Shown here one piece after another: positions 17,022 through 25,551 of a stretch of DNA of 64,000 bases (positions within the stretch are counted from its first letter, which is position 1; the number at the start of each line of letters is the position of its first letter). This stretch comes from Candidatus Poseidoniaceae archaeon (GTDB lineage Archaea; Thermoplasmatota; Poseidoniia; Poseidoniales; Poseidoniaceae): positions 49,956 to 113,955 of the forward strand of contig CALHIR010000027.1 of the NCBI GenBank assembly GCA_938030705.1, in the 5' to 3' direction. Both the position numbers and the translations under genes were made by a program. Below the pieces are notes generated by a model. It saw nothing but the letters and a program-made list of their open reading frames with translations. It was not told the origin of the DNA and did not search any database.

Positions 17022-17237
17022 ATGGCCGACGAGTTGACGGAGTTTGAGGCGAAGCTGTTGAAGTGGCTTGTCAAAAGCGACTTCCACATCCAACCGTGGT
17101 CGACCAAAGATGCTGCAAAGGCGTTCAAGGTCAAGGAAGACGAGATTTACGAAGCCGTCGCTGCCCTCTCAAAGAAGGCAGCTGACCAAATCCAAATCTT
17201 CTACAAAGAGGGGAACCTTCACATTGCCGCTGACTGA
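17022..17237 (+). CDS. Small winged-helix-like protein
   Basis: 71-residue acidic/basic protein that reads as a compact helix-turn-helix: LTEFEAKLLKWLVKSD, then WSTKDAAKAFKVKEDEIYEAVAALSKKA (probable helix 2-turn-recognition helix) and a short strand pair IQIFYKEGNLHIAAD forming a wing. No catalytic motif. It may be a DNA-binding or protein-interaction module. It follows gpsA by 43 bases, its stop abutting the converging ABC permease. No family name recognised. Confidence 0.6.
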   Translation: MADELTEFEAKLLKWLVKSDFHIQPWSTKDAAKAFKVKEDEIYEAVAALSKKAADQIQIFYKEGNLHIAAD

Positions 17238-17238
17238 T

Positions 17239-18153
17239 TCATTCGCTCTCGTCCGACGGTTTGCTCTTGTTCATCGGCGTGGGGTGTAAGGCCGACGAAA
17301 TGGCCCCCGGCAGGAACAAAGACGACCAAGAGGGGCGTTCGACATCGCCTTCTTCGGTCACCGCTGACCGCAAAACCATGGACACGAAGTCAATCACCAC
17401 AACGACGAGGAAGACCACGACCAAGAGGGCCACGACCTTGTCGTATTGGGCGAGTTTCAGATACGTGTTGAGGTACAACCCGATACCGCCTGCACCGACC
17501 AAACCGATGACCGTCCCGTGTCTGACGTTGTATTCGAACATGAAGAGAAGATGGCTGAGCAGTTGATTGGCCGATTCAGGAATGGCCACCAACCAAGCCG
17601 TCTCCGTGCGCGACATACCCATGGCCTTGGCCGCTTCAAGCGGAGCATTTTTGATGCCCTCCATGGATTCAAACTGCAATTTTCCAAGATAACCCACGGT
17701 GTAAAAGGACATGGCGCAAATACCGGCCAGCGTCCCCATATCAAAAATGATCATGAACAACACGGCCCAGATGATGGAAGGCAAACTTCGCATACCGGCC
17801 AGAACAATACGAGCAGGGATGGCGATTTCAATGGGGGAGAGGTTACTGGCCGCCATCACCGAGAGAGGAAGCGCCACCAGAAATCCGAAGACCGTCGCCA
17901 CGAAGGCGATTTTAATCGTCTCCACCATGCCCAACCAGGCAACCGAACAGGTGAACTCGAACCGAGCCTCACAAACGGGGTAGGATTGCGCTTCGAGCAC
18001 GGACCAGTCAGGCGGCCAAAGACTCTCACGGAAGAAAACACCGAGGTTGCTCATACCGCCGCTAAGTCGGCCCAAATGACCCACGAGGTCAATGAAGACG
18101 AATCCTGTCAGGGCCAGAATGCCGAGGATGACCAACAAGAGACGTTTGTTCAT
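17239..18153 (-). CDS. phnE: Phosphonate-type ABC transporter permease
   Basis: Membrane permease of about 304 residues in the PhnE group of binding-protein-dependent transporters. It has an N-terminal helix, a periplasmic loop rich in Trp/Pro, then 5-6 helices with the cytoplasmic EAA loop (PLEAAKAMGMSRTETAWLVAIPES) that contacts the ATPase. RHGTVIGLVGAGGIGLYL is typical of PhnE near the last helices. The start at 18153 (MNKRLLLV) overlaps the ATPase stop by four bases. The long C-terminal cytoplasmic tail (about 40 residues) is unusual. Substrate may be phosphonate, phosphite or another oxyanion. Confidence 0.85.
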   Translation of the reverse strand: MNKRLLLVILGILALTGFVFIDLVGHLGRLSGGMSNLGVFFRESLWPPDWSVLEAQSYPVCEARFEFTCSVAWLGMVETIKIAFVATVFGFLVALPLSVMAASNLSPIEIAIPARIVLAGMRSLPSIIWAVLFMIIFDMGTLAGICAMSFYTVGYLGKLQFESMEGIKNAPLEAAKAMGMSRTETAWLVAIPESANQLLSHLLFMFEYNVRHGTVIGLVGAGGIGLYLNTYLKLAQYDKVVALLVVVFLVVVVIDFVSMVLRSAVTEEGDVERPSWSSLFLPGAISSALHPTPMNKSKPSDESE

Positions 18154-18821
18154 CGAACCACCTCTTCGATCAATTGCCCGTCGGCGATTCGCCAAACTCG
18201 ATTGGCGACTTGACGGGCGAGTTCTTCATGGTGTTCCACCATGATCATGGCCGAATTTTGGGCTTCAATGGCCGAGCGAACCGTTCGCATGACCACTTCG
18301 ACGTTGTCGTCGTCAAGTTCACCAAGGAATTCATCAGCCAACACCAATTTTGGCCGCTGTACAACCGTTTTGGCGGTGGCCACGCGTCGTTGTTGTCCAC
18401 CCGACAAGATGCGGACGGGTTGGTCAGCAAGGTGGAGAATACCCAAATCCTCCATCGCCCGTTCAGCATAGTGGTGTTGTTTTGCCGGCACGGGGAAGAA
18501 GGGCGGGTACCACTTGGAAAGACCAACACGAAGGCCCATCTCGACGTTGTTTCGAACCGTTAAGTTGCCCACAAGGCCCAAGCGTTGGGGAATGTATCCC
18601 AGTCCACCTCGTGAGGGGACAGCGAGTTCCACATCGCCTTCCAATGGCCGAACAAGGCCCGCGATGGTGCGCAGCAAGGTGGTTTTTCCAATACCTGAGG
18701 GCCCGAGAACTGCGATGACATCACCTGCAAAGACTTCGATATTGATGTCCTCAATCAGAGGAACATCGTAGCCGATGGCGACATCGTGCAGGTGAACCAA
18801 AACTTCTTCCAACACTATCAC
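18150..18821 (-). CDS. phnC: Phosphonate-type ABC transporter ATP-binding protein
   Basis: 223-residue ABC ATPase: Walker A GPSGIGKTT, Q-loop YIPQRLGL, signature LSGGQQRRVATA, Walker B LVLADEFLGEL and switch His in MIMVEHHEE. Starts at GTG 18821, overlapping the binding-protein stop by four bases, and ends overlapping the permease start, so the three genes form one tightly coupled operon. It drives import of the ligand caught by the lipoprotein encoded upstream. Confidence 0.88.
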   Translation of the reverse strand: MIVLEEVLVHLHDVAIGYDVPLIEDINIEVFAGDVIAVLGPSGIGKTTLLRTIAGLVRPLEGDVELAVPSRGGLGYIPQRLGLVGNLTVRNNVEMGLRVGLSKWYPPFFPVPAKQHHYAERAMEDLGILHLADQPVRILSGGQQRRVATAKTVVQRPKLVLADEFLGELDDDNVEVVMRTVRSAIEAQNSAMIMVEHHEELARQVANRVWRIADGQLIEEVVR

Positions 18822-19873
18822 GCCGACGAATACTTCTCATCAAGGTAACCCTGAATGCCGGGCACGTGCTGAATCAGCCCCCCGTAAGAACCGAGGTGGG
18901 ATTGCGCATCCGTTTGGATGAGTCCAGGGGTGTTGAGAATGTTCTCCAGCATGGATTTCCCTTCATCGGTGGTGTTCAAATCAAGCAACGCAGCGACGAT
19001 GAGGTCTCGAGTTTCGTCGTCAACAGTATCGGGCTGGTACATCAACGGGTGAGAGGGAGCCTGGCCAAAGGCAGGAAGAGCCACATAGCGATCCCGGTCA
19101 AGGCACCACGATTCCCGTTCAGTGTCATCTGCTGCACAATAGGAATCCACGGTCGAATCCTTGGCAAAGGCCACGGCCCCTTCGCCTTCGGAAAGGCAAC
19201 GTAGCGCCCCGGAATAACCGTAGTACAGGGACCCGGATTCAGGAATGGAAGCATCATCCGAGAAGTGATTGAAGATGGTGTTCCTCAGCGATTCAATGTC
19301 GTCCTCGTCGCCAATAACTTCTGCATAACCTTGGCCGATGAAGTATCCCATGGGAATGAGCATGCCAGCGGATTTTAGCCAACCTGTATGACAAGAGGAT
19401 TCCCCAGCGAGTTCAGCGAACGGGTCTGTTGATTCGTCGTCGTCGAGCGCAGCTTGTCCTGCGGCGCTATCGTTGAGTACCCAGGCGTGAGCGCTGTAGT
19501 ACGTGCGGCCGTCACTTTTCATATCGGCGGCCATGGCCTCCAGACCGTAAGATTGCCAACCCATCCAAGCCGCACCGCCGTCAAGGAAAGCCATGTCAGC
19601 ACTCCCAAACCGAAGCGCTTCGAGGGCCAAGCTGTCCGAAGTGATGGGGTAGAGTTCAATGTTCAAACCAGTGGTTTCGCTGAGGTAATCTGCGAGTTTC
19701 TGAGGATTCTCATCAAAGGATGAATAATCGTCCTTGACCGAGAACGCGATTCGAAGGGTTTCTTCTGACTCGTCGCCCCCGATACAACCACTCAGGCCGG
19801 CCATCATCATGACCAAGACCATTACACTGCAAGCGACTTTTTTATTTGTTTTCTGATTTCTCATCATGGACAT
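18818..19873 (-). CDS. phnD: Phosphonate-type ABC transporter substrate-binding lipoprotein
   Basis: 351 residues: basic N-terminus, hydrophobic core and lipobox LSGC near residue 30, then a type II periplasmic-binding fold of the PhnD group (TLRIAFSVKDDYSSFDENPQKLADYL, ADMAFLDGGAAWMGW). Four further Cys residues in the second lobe could form disulfides. First gene of the operon. Its promoter has a TATA box flanked by two palindromes (19883-19898 and 19915-19932), so transcription is probably switched by a dimeric repressor. PhnD-like proteins bind phosphonates or phosphite, but the operator type leaves a metal-linked ligand open. Confidence 0.85.
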   Translation of the reverse strand: MSMMRNQKTNKKVACSVMVLVMMMAGLSGCIGGDESEETLRIAFSVKDDYSSFDENPQKLADYLSETTGLNIELYPITSDSLALEALRFGSADMAFLDGGAAWMGWQSYGLEAMAADMKSDGRTYYSAHAWVLNDSAAGQAALDDDESTDPFAELAGESSCHTGWLKSAGMLIPMGYFIGQGYAEVIGDEDDIESLRNTIFNHFSDDASIPESGSLYYGYSGALRCLSEGEGAVAFAKDSTVDSYCAADDTERESWCLDRDRYVALPAFGQAPSHPLMYQPDTVDDETRDLIVAALLDLNTTDEGKSMLENILNTPGLIQTDAQSHLGSYGGLIQHVPGIQGYLDEKYSSA

Positions 19874-19882
19874 ACGTCCCGG

Positions 19883-19898
19883 TTTAGGTCGCCCTAAA
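19883..19898. promoter_or_regulatory. Operator-like palindrome, proximal copy
   Basis: TTTAGG-TCGC-CCTAAA, an inverted repeat of six bases around a four-base centre. It covers the expected transcription start and lies 10 bases before the phnD-like ATG. Half-sites equal those of the distal copy; the centres are 33 bases apart (about three helical turns), so both would face the same side. Confidence 0.75.
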
Positions 19899-19907
19899 AG
19901 TAAGAAG

Positions 19908-19915
19908 TATATAAT
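19908..19915 (-). promoter_or_regulatory. TATA box of the phnD-phnC-phnE-like operon
   Basis: On the minus strand the sequence reads ATTATATA between the two palindromes. Its centre is about 38 bases before the ATG at 19873, placing the start of transcription near 19885, inside the proximal palindrome. A repressor on either site would block TBP/TFB or polymerase. Confidence 0.65.
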
Positions 19916-19932
19916 TTTAGGGCGCCCTAAAA
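19915..19932. promoter_or_regulatory. Operator-like palindrome, distal copy
   Basis: TTTTAGGGCGCCCTAAAA, a perfect 18-base palindrome abutting the upstream side of the TATA box, where TFB would bind. The core TTAGG-N4-CCTAA resembles half-sites of DtxR/IdeR-type metal-dependent repressors; that assignment is inference. Confidence 0.75.
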
Positions 19933-19967
19933 ACTGGTGTTCGTGAATTCACTCCGGCAGAGAGCGG

Positions 19968-20043
19968 TGGTAGTCCCTCCCGGATTCGAACCGAGGTCGG
20001 AGGAACCAGAATCCTCCATGATGGACCGCTACACTAAGGGACT
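19968..20043 (-). tRNA. tRNA-Gln (CUG), CCA encoded
   Basis: 76 bases with CCA. Acceptor AGTCCCT/AGGGACT with discriminator A and genomic CCA; D-stem weak (GTGT region); anticodon stem GAGGA/TCCTC with loop TTCTGGT, anticodon CTG at positions 34-36 after U33; T-arm CTCGG-TTCGAAT-CCGGG. No intron. It lies between the ABC operon promoter and a small membrane-protein gene on the same strand, from which it could be co-transcribed. Confidence 0.95.
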
Positions 20044-20095
20044 GTGGTCGTGCGAAAGCCGTTGCCTTCTTCAACTCAACGGTCAAAGCAGCGAC

Positions 20096-20290
20096 CTAAA
20101 CTGTAGCGAACCGAAACATCACCTTGGACACCCAAGACAACATCATGATGATCATGAAGGAGGCCAAGGCGTACTTTGCCCACGGCCGAGCAGGTTTCGT
20201 TTCCGGCCACAAATCCACGCCCATGGCCTCGGCTTGTGCAACCAGTTCAGCCATTTCGGCAAGGTGTTCTTCCACCGAATCATGAGGCAT
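20096..20290 (-). CDS. Small single-pass membrane protein, unknown function
   Basis: 64 residues: an acidic amphipathic helix (SVEEHLAEMAELVAQAEAMG), a Trp/Pro/Arg hinge, and a C-terminal membrane helix (AKYALASFMIIMMLSWVSKVMF). Reads as a tail-anchored or single-pass protein with a cytosolic N-terminus. No recognised family. It sits upstream of tRNA-Gln on the same strand and is divergent from the Nudix fusion gene. Coding status rests on protein-like composition only. Confidence 0.5.
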   Translation of the reverse strand: MPHDSVEEHLAEMAELVAQAEAMGVDLWPETKPARPWAKYALASFMIIMMLSWVSKVMFRFATV

Positions 20291-20391
20291 GCTTTCCGGT
20301 CTCGCTCCGTTTTATTTGAATCCGACGCCATCCATGAAAGCCAAACCTCGTCTTCACAAGCCTTTGAAAGGACGGTCGTTGAGGCGTTGAT

Positions 20392-21921
20392 ATGAGTGAG
20401 GTCCCCGAAGGTGTCGAGTTGCCCGCCTCTGCTCGGGGGACACCACGTCCCACGGCCACCATGACCCTTACGCGCGACGGACCAGAAGGGGTCGAAGTGC
20501 TGCTGGGCTTGCGGGCGAAAACCATGCGAGCCTTTCCCAACTACTGGGCCTTTCCCGGCGGCGGCGTCTCATCGGTTGACCGTGCAGCCGTTGAGGCTAT
20601 ACCTGCGCTAGCAGGGCCAGAAGCGGCATCCATTGCCTGCATCATGAGAGAAATGAGCGAGGAACTCGGTCTCGTTCCCTCTGATAGCGGAGCGGCCTTG
20701 ATGGAACCAACCGCACGGCTTGCTATCGTAGAGGACAAAAAACAATGGCTGCCTCTGGCCCTTGAGGGTGCCTTTCCGGTTGACCGCACCCAAATTCGGA
20801 CCCTGAGTCACCGCATCACACCGCCTTTTGGACCCGTACAATTTGACAACGCTTTCCTTCATCTCCACCTCGGAGATTGGGCCGAGGTCCCAGAGATTGA
20901 TTTGGAACCCCAAACAGAATTCATCCAAGTCATGTGGGCGAAACCCGTGGACATCCTCGCTCAATGGAAAGCTCATGAGATCAAAGTGGCTCCGCCTGTG
21001 GTCACGTTGCTGATGGAAATTGAGCGAACCCTGGAACGCTTTGAACGGGACATGAACAAGGCAGCCGGCGATATCGCAGAACGTTTACCGGGCCGTCGCT
21101 CGATCCTCTTTGCCCATGGCGTTGAGGTGGTCCCCATCAAAACAGCCACCCTTCCACCAGCAGACCACACCAACTGCTACCTCGTGGGCGACCCCGAAGG
21201 TGAATTCATCCTTGTTGACCCCGCTGTCCGAATGCGAGAAGACATGGAGGCGTTGGCGACGGCGGTCGAACGCCATCGTGGAAACCTCATCGCTGTCGTC
21301 TTCACGCATAGCCACAGCGACCATCTGGCTGACATGTCATTGCTCAAGGAAGCTTTTGATGTCCCGATTTGGGGGAGCGAATACACCGCTCGCTCCGTTC
21401 CCTGCCAGCGTATCCTCAAGGACGGTGAGCACTTGACGTTGGGCCACCAGACATGGGAGGTCTTGGTGACCCCTGGCCATCACCCCGGCCATGTATGTTT
21501 AATCAGCGACGCAGGCTTGGTCGCGGGTGACATGGTAGCCGGCATCGGCACCATCCTCATCCCGCCTCACTCGGGAGACATGAACGAATACATCGACCAA
21601 CTTCGGAGACTCAAGGATCTCAAACCTCATTTGGTCTTCCCAAGTCATGGTCCCGTGGTCGCCATCCCTGAACGATTGATTGAGCATTACATTTCCCATC
21701 GCCTGGCCCGACACGAACGTGTGCTCAAGGCTGTGCAAGAGGGCGTGGGTCGTCTTGAGGACATCGCCATTCACGCCTATGCAGATACCCCAGATGCGCA
21801 TCCGGGTCTTGCTGTTGACCAAACGCTCTCGCATTTATTGGCCCATCAAGACAAAGGCAAGGTCATGTTAAACGGTGCCGTATGGCAAGTGGAGGGAGCA
21901 ACATCGGAAAGCGTGTCGTGA
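20392..21921 (+). CDS. Nudix hydrolase fused to a metallo-beta-lactamase-fold hydrolase
   Basis: 509 residues in two domains. Residues 1-220 are a Nudix fold with AFPGGGV and the catalytic helix IMREMSEELGL; a long insert between the strand and the helix resembles the NUDT19 group (CoA/nucleotide pyrophosphatases). Residues 225-490 are an LACTB2-like metallo-beta-lactamase with THSHSDH, TPGHHPGHVCL, AGDMV and the late PSHGP histidine, a complete two-metal set, plus a helical C-terminal extension. LACTB2 relatives cut single-stranded RNA, others cleave thioesters, so the fusion may clean up nucleotides, CoA esters or RNA ends. GAGG precedes the ATG. Confidence 0.85.
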   Translation: MSEVPEGVELPASARGTPRPTATMTLTRDGPEGVEVLLGLRAKTMRAFPNYWAFPGGGVSSVDRAAVEAIPALAGPEAASIACIMREMSEELGLVPSDSGAALMEPTARLAIVEDKKQWLPLALEGAFPVDRTQIRTLSHRITPPFGPVQFDNAFLHLHLGDWAEVPEIDLEPQTEFIQVMWAKPVDILAQWKAHEIKVAPPVVTLLMEIERTLERFERDMNKAAGDIAERLPGRRSILFAHGVEVVPIKTATLPPADHTNCYLVGDPEGEFILVDPAVRMREDMEALATAVERHRGNLIAVVFTHSHSDHLADMSLLKEAFDVPIWGSEYTARSVPCQRILKDGEHLTLGHQTWEVLVTPGHHPGHVCLISDAGLVAGDMVAGIGTILIPPHSGDMNEYIDQLRRLKDLKPHLVFPSHGPVVAIPERLIEHYISHRLARHERVLKAVQEGVGRLEDIAIHAYADTPDAHPGLAVDQTLSHLLAHQDKGKVMLNGAVWQVEGATSESVS

Positions 21922-22961
21922 TCAAAAAAGCCGGGGGTGTTTCCAGCATCACCGCACAACCGATGGAGACGCCAACGCCCAAGAAAGGGGAAATCCGCAT
22001 AAAAGTGGCCTATGCCGGCATCAATTTTGCAGACCTGCTCATGCGCATGGGATTCTACCAACCTCGCCCACCGTTCCCCTTTACGCCAGGCTACGAGGCG
22101 AGCGGGGTGGTCGACGCTGTTGGACCGGGCGTGTCTGGATTTGAAGTGGGCCAGCGAGTGGTCGCCGCCATGAGAAACGGAGGCCAGGCCAGCTATGTTC
22201 TTTCAACCGCCGACCGAGTCATTCCTCTCCCCGATGGAATTTCGCTTCAAGCCGCTGCATCCACGCCCGTCACGTACATGACGGCGCATCACATGCTTCA
22301 CCATCTCGGGCATCTTCGTCCCGACGACAAGGTGCTCATCCATGGTGGAGCAGGAGGCGTTGGGACCGCTGCTTTGCAACTCTGCAAATGGGCGGGCCTA
22401 CGACAGGTCTGGGCGACGTCCTCCAAATCAAAGCATCACATCATCGAAAAGTACGGCGCCCGCCCTATCGACCGCCACAAGGAAGATTTCGTCGCCATCA
22501 TCAAGGCCGAAACCAACGGAACTGGGGTGGACCATGTGCTCGACCCCATCGGAGGAGATAACCTCCGACGGAGTTTATCCTGCCTTGCTGAAGGCGGACG
22601 GCTCTACACCTACGGCCTCTCGGCGGCAGCCCCTTCTGGAAAACGGTCGTTGTTGAAAGCCTTCTTTGCCATGCGGAAGACACCCAAATTCGACGCGCTC
22701 CGGCTGATGACGAGGAACCGCGCAGTGTTCGGCGTTCACATGGGGACATGGTCCAACGAAGCGGTCATGCACAGCCAACTTGCTCGTATTGTGGAAGGCA
22801 TTCAGACCGGCCATTTGGAGCCCATCGTGGACCGTGTCTTTGACGCTCATGACGTGCAAGCCGCTCACCAGTACATTCACGATGCCAAAAACATTGGAAA
22901 GGTGTTGTTGAAATTTGAGGATGTGGACGAAGAAGAAGCATCGAAGGTGAACAGACCCTGA
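21882..22961 (+). CDS. Zinc-free MDR oxidoreductase, quinone oxidoreductase/VAT1-like
   Basis: Medium-chain dehydrogenase/reductase of 359 residues: GroES-like half with YAGINFADLLMRMGFY and PGYEASGVV, then an NAD(P)-binding half with HGGAGGVGTAALQL. The catalytic and structural zinc Cys residues are absent, which fits NADPH:quinone or enoyl reductases. The first ATG overlaps the preceding gene by 40 bases; a GTG at 21918 would give the common four-base GTGA overlap and remains possible. Likely in one operon with the Nudix fusion. Confidence 0.85.
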   Translation: MASGGSNIGKRVVIKKAGGVSSITAQPMETPTPKKGEIRIKVAYAGINFADLLMRMGFYQPRPPFPFTPGYEASGVVDAVGPGVSGFEVGQRVVAAMRNGGQASYVLSTADRVIPLPDGISLQAAASTPVTYMTAHHMLHHLGHLRPDDKVLIHGGAGGVGTAALQLCKWAGLRQVWATSSKSKHHIIEKYGARPIDRHKEDFVAIIKAETNGTGVDHVLDPIGGDNLRRSLSCLAEGGRLYTYGLSAAAPSGKRSLLKAFFAMRKTPKFDALRLMTRNRAVFGVHMGTWSNEAVMHSQLARIVEGIQTGHLEPIVDRVFDAHDVQAAHQYIHDAKNIGKVLLKFEDVDEEEASKVNRP

Positions 22962-23006
22962 AACCTTCTTCACACCTCAGCATTTGGAAACGACGAAGGT
23001 GAACCC

Positions 23007-25166
23007 ATGAAGAAGGCCATGTCAGGGTTCGACCTTCGCGTGATGGCACGCGAATTGGACGCCTTGAAAGGAGCCTACGTCAAGAAAGCCTACATGCCAC
23101 ATTACGAGCAAATCGTGCTCCGTGTCAATCCCAAAGAGGTTGATCAGCGGGATATCGTATTCGTCAGAGGCGCCCGGATATACACCTCACAGCGGGACCG
23201 CCCCATGCCGATGACGCCACCCCCTTTTGCCATGGTCCTCCGAAAACACTTGCGCAATGCCCGACTGACCGGAGTCAAACAAGTGGGCTTTGACCGGGTG
23301 CTTGCGTTCTCTTTTGACACCAAAAACGGAGAGCGAACCTTGTACGTGGAGGTGTTCCGTGATGGAAACATCATTCTCGTCGACCAGGAAGGGGTCATCA
23401 TCCAACCGCTGACCCATGCCTCCTATGCAGGCCGGACCCTCAAGAAAGGCGTTGCCTACACACTTCCCCCGCCCGCCATGGACCCCTACCAACTGGATGA
23501 AGCAACCCTGCAAGCGTTGCTCAACGAATCCGATCGGGACCTCGTTTCCACGCTTGGAGGAAAGGTCAATTTGGGTGCGACCCACGCCAACGCCGTCTGC
23601 GCAGTGGCCCAACATGAACCCAATTCACCGACTCAAGAAGCCGATTCAACAGCCGTTTATGCGGCGCTGCACCAACTGTTGTCCCAACTTGACGACAGCA
23701 ACAACGGCCACCTTGTGCTCAAACTCCATGAAAACGACCCCGACCCTTGGCGCCCGTTCTATGACGGATTAGCCGCTGGAGAACAACAGGCTTGGTTGGC
23801 TGAACGCTCGGTGGAGGCCACACCGATTCTTCTCCCCCAACATACCGACATGGCGCAAGTAAGTTTTCCATCACTTTGTGAAGCCGTCGATACGTGGAAA
23901 GGTGCACACGATGCCCATGCACTTCAGCGTCGTGAAGAGGAACGCTTTGAGCAAGCCGGACCGGGTCGGGGCCAATCCACCGAAGTGGAGCGCTTGGAAC
24001 GACGCAAAGCCCAGCAAGAAAAGGCATTGGCCGGTTTCTCAGAAAAAATCGAGAAGCAACAACGACTTGGTCATCTAATTCAGGACCATTGGAGTCACGT
24101 CGAGGGGTTACTTGAACAAACCAAAGAAGCCGTCGAGCGAGACGGTTGGAGCAAGGTGCGGAAAGCCCTCAAAGGGATCCCTTGGATTGTCAGTGCTGCC
24201 CCGGCAGAGCGCACGTTCACGGTGGTTCTCCCCGATGAGGATGGCGAAGCAAAAGGCCCACAGGTTGTGCTGGAACTTGATGCAACGGTCCATCAAAATG
24301 CACAACGCTATTTTGAATCCGCTCGCAAGCAGAAAAACAAGACATCAGGGGCTGTTCAAGCCCTTGAGGAGACCGAACGAAAACTCAAGCGAGCCCGGAA
24401 AAGCGAAGCCAAACAAAAGGCCAGCGGAAAACTCAACCGCCTCAAGCGCAGCAAACGGATGTGGTTTGAACAGCACCGTTGGGGGATGGTCGAAGGGGGA
24501 CACCTGATCGTAGGAGGAAAAGACGCCAAAGGCAACGACGCTGTGGTCAAAAAACATCTCTCAGGCGAGGATATGTACCTTCACGCCGACCTTCACGGCG
24601 CCCCCTCTTGCAGTTTAAGAGCAAGCCAAGGTTTTGCTCTTGAAGAACGACGTCCTGCTCACCTCCCGGCCGATATTCCAGCCTACCGCCTTGTGGACAA
24701 ATTAGAGACGCCCGGGCTTGATGAAAAGAAACTCCAACAAGCCGCTGTCCTTGCGCTCTCGTGGAGCCGTGCATGGAATGGAGGAGGCGCCCATGGAACG
24801 GTCTATAGCGTCAAACCCGCACAGGTTTCCAAGTCAGCTCAAACAGGGGAATTCGTTGGCAAGGGGGCTTTTGTCATCCGAGGACAACGAACGTGGTACA
24901 AGGACATGGACGTGCGAATCGGTATTGGCATCGTGGCCGTGAACGGGGTACCTCTCGTCGTCACCGGCACCCCCGACTACATTCAGGGCATGTGCCCCCG
25001 ATACGCCATTCTCACGCCGGGCCTGACCAAGAAGGACCAACTGGCCAACAAAATTTACCACAACACTGGCCTTTCAACCGATGATTTACTGGCGGTATTG
25101 CCGGGGGCCTGCGATGTGATTGAGGAATACGGCATGCTCACCCCGCCCTCCTCTGAAGAGGAGTGA
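23007..25166 (+). CDS. rqcH: Ribosome-rescue factor RqcH/NEMF-type (NFACT) protein
   Basis: 719-residue NFACT protein that binds peptidyl-tRNA on obstructed large ribosomal subunits and, in studied bacteria and eukaryotes, directs C-terminal tailing. N-terminal NFACT-N domain (MSGFDLRVMARELDALKGAYVKKAY; RKHLRNARLTGVKQVGFDR), central coiled-coil (Glu/Lys/Arg-rich, about residues 310-480), and NFACT-R domain with VGGKDAKGNDAVVKKHLSGEDMYLHADLHGAPS. GGTGA precedes the ATG. The C-terminus is intact (LAVLPG...YGMLTPPSSEEE). Archaeal orthologues are known but little studied. Confidence 0.93.
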   Translation: MKKAMSGFDLRVMARELDALKGAYVKKAYMPHYEQIVLRVNPKEVDQRDIVFVRGARIYTSQRDRPMPMTPPPFAMVLRKHLRNARLTGVKQVGFDRVLAFSFDTKNGERTLYVEVFRDGNIILVDQEGVIIQPLTHASYAGRTLKKGVAYTLPPPAMDPYQLDEATLQALLNESDRDLVSTLGGKVNLGATHANAVCAVAQHEPNSPTQEADSTAVYAALHQLLSQLDDSNNGHLVLKLHENDPDPWRPFYDGLAAGEQQAWLAERSVEATPILLPQHTDMAQVSFPSLCEAVDTWKGAHDAHALQRREEERFEQAGPGRGQSTEVERLERRKAQQEKALAGFSEKIEKQQRLGHLIQDHWSHVEGLLEQTKEAVERDGWSKVRKALKGIPWIVSAAPAERTFTVVLPDEDGEAKGPQVVLELDATVHQNAQRYFESARKQKNKTSGAVQALEETERKLKRARKSEAKQKASGKLNRLKRSKRMWFEQHRWGMVEGGHLIVGGKDAKGNDAVVKKHLSGEDMYLHADLHGAPSCSLRASQGFALEERRPAHLPADIPAYRLVDKLETPGLDEKKLQQAAVLALSWSRAWNGGGAHGTVYSVKPAQVSKSAQTGEFVGKGAFVIRGQRTWYKDMDVRIGIGIVAVNGVPLVVTGTPDYIQGMCPRYAILTPGLTKKDQLANKIYHNTGLSTDDLLAVLPGACDVIEEYGMLTPPSSEEE

Positions 25167-25224
25167 TACTGTTCAAAAATCAGCGAACCCATGCCTTCAT
25201 GGATTGAATTTGGCTCGTCTCATC

Positions 25225-25551
25225 ATGCGGTTTTACCATAACCCCCGATGCTCAAAGTCCAGGCAAGCCCTTGCCCTGCTCGAAGAACGAGAGGTTGAGG
25301 TTGAAGTGATTCGCTACCTTGAAGCGGGGATCCGCGAGGAGGACCTGACGATCCTTGCCCACCTCGACAACGTGGTTCGCAAGAAAGAAGCCGGTCCGGA
25401 TGCGATGGCAAGCCTTCACGGTCCAGCCGAGATCATGGCGCTGCTGCGGGAAAACCCACGGGCGCTTGAACGGCCCATCCTTGTCATCAACAAACAGGCC
25501 GTCATCGGACGGCCTCCTGAAAACATCTTGACCTTGCTCAAGAGCGATTGA
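25225..25551 (+). CDS. ArsC/Spx-family thioredoxin-fold protein
   Basis: 108 residues with the ArsC fold: MRFYHNPRCSKSRQALALLEE places the reactive Cys at position 9 (CxxS motif), then YLEAG, VVRKKE and the closing ALERPILVINKQAVIGRPPE, typical of arsenate reductase (glutaredoxin-type, YfgD-like). True arsenate reduction needs further basic residues that I cannot confirm, so it may be a general disulfide oxidoreductase. The frame begins upstream at 25120; the MRFYHNP start matches the family. Its 3' end overlaps the converging thiolase by 14 bases. Confidence 0.85.
   Translation: MRFYHNPRCSKSRQALALLEEREVEVEVIRYLEAGIREEDLTILAHLDNVVRKKEAGPDAMASLHGPAEIMALLRENPRALERPILVINKQAVIGRPPENILTLLKSD

Noticed and set aside
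19968..20043. Integration site (attachment site) at tRNA-Gln
   Set aside because: No integrase, no repeated tRNA end and no foreign gene block lies beside it.
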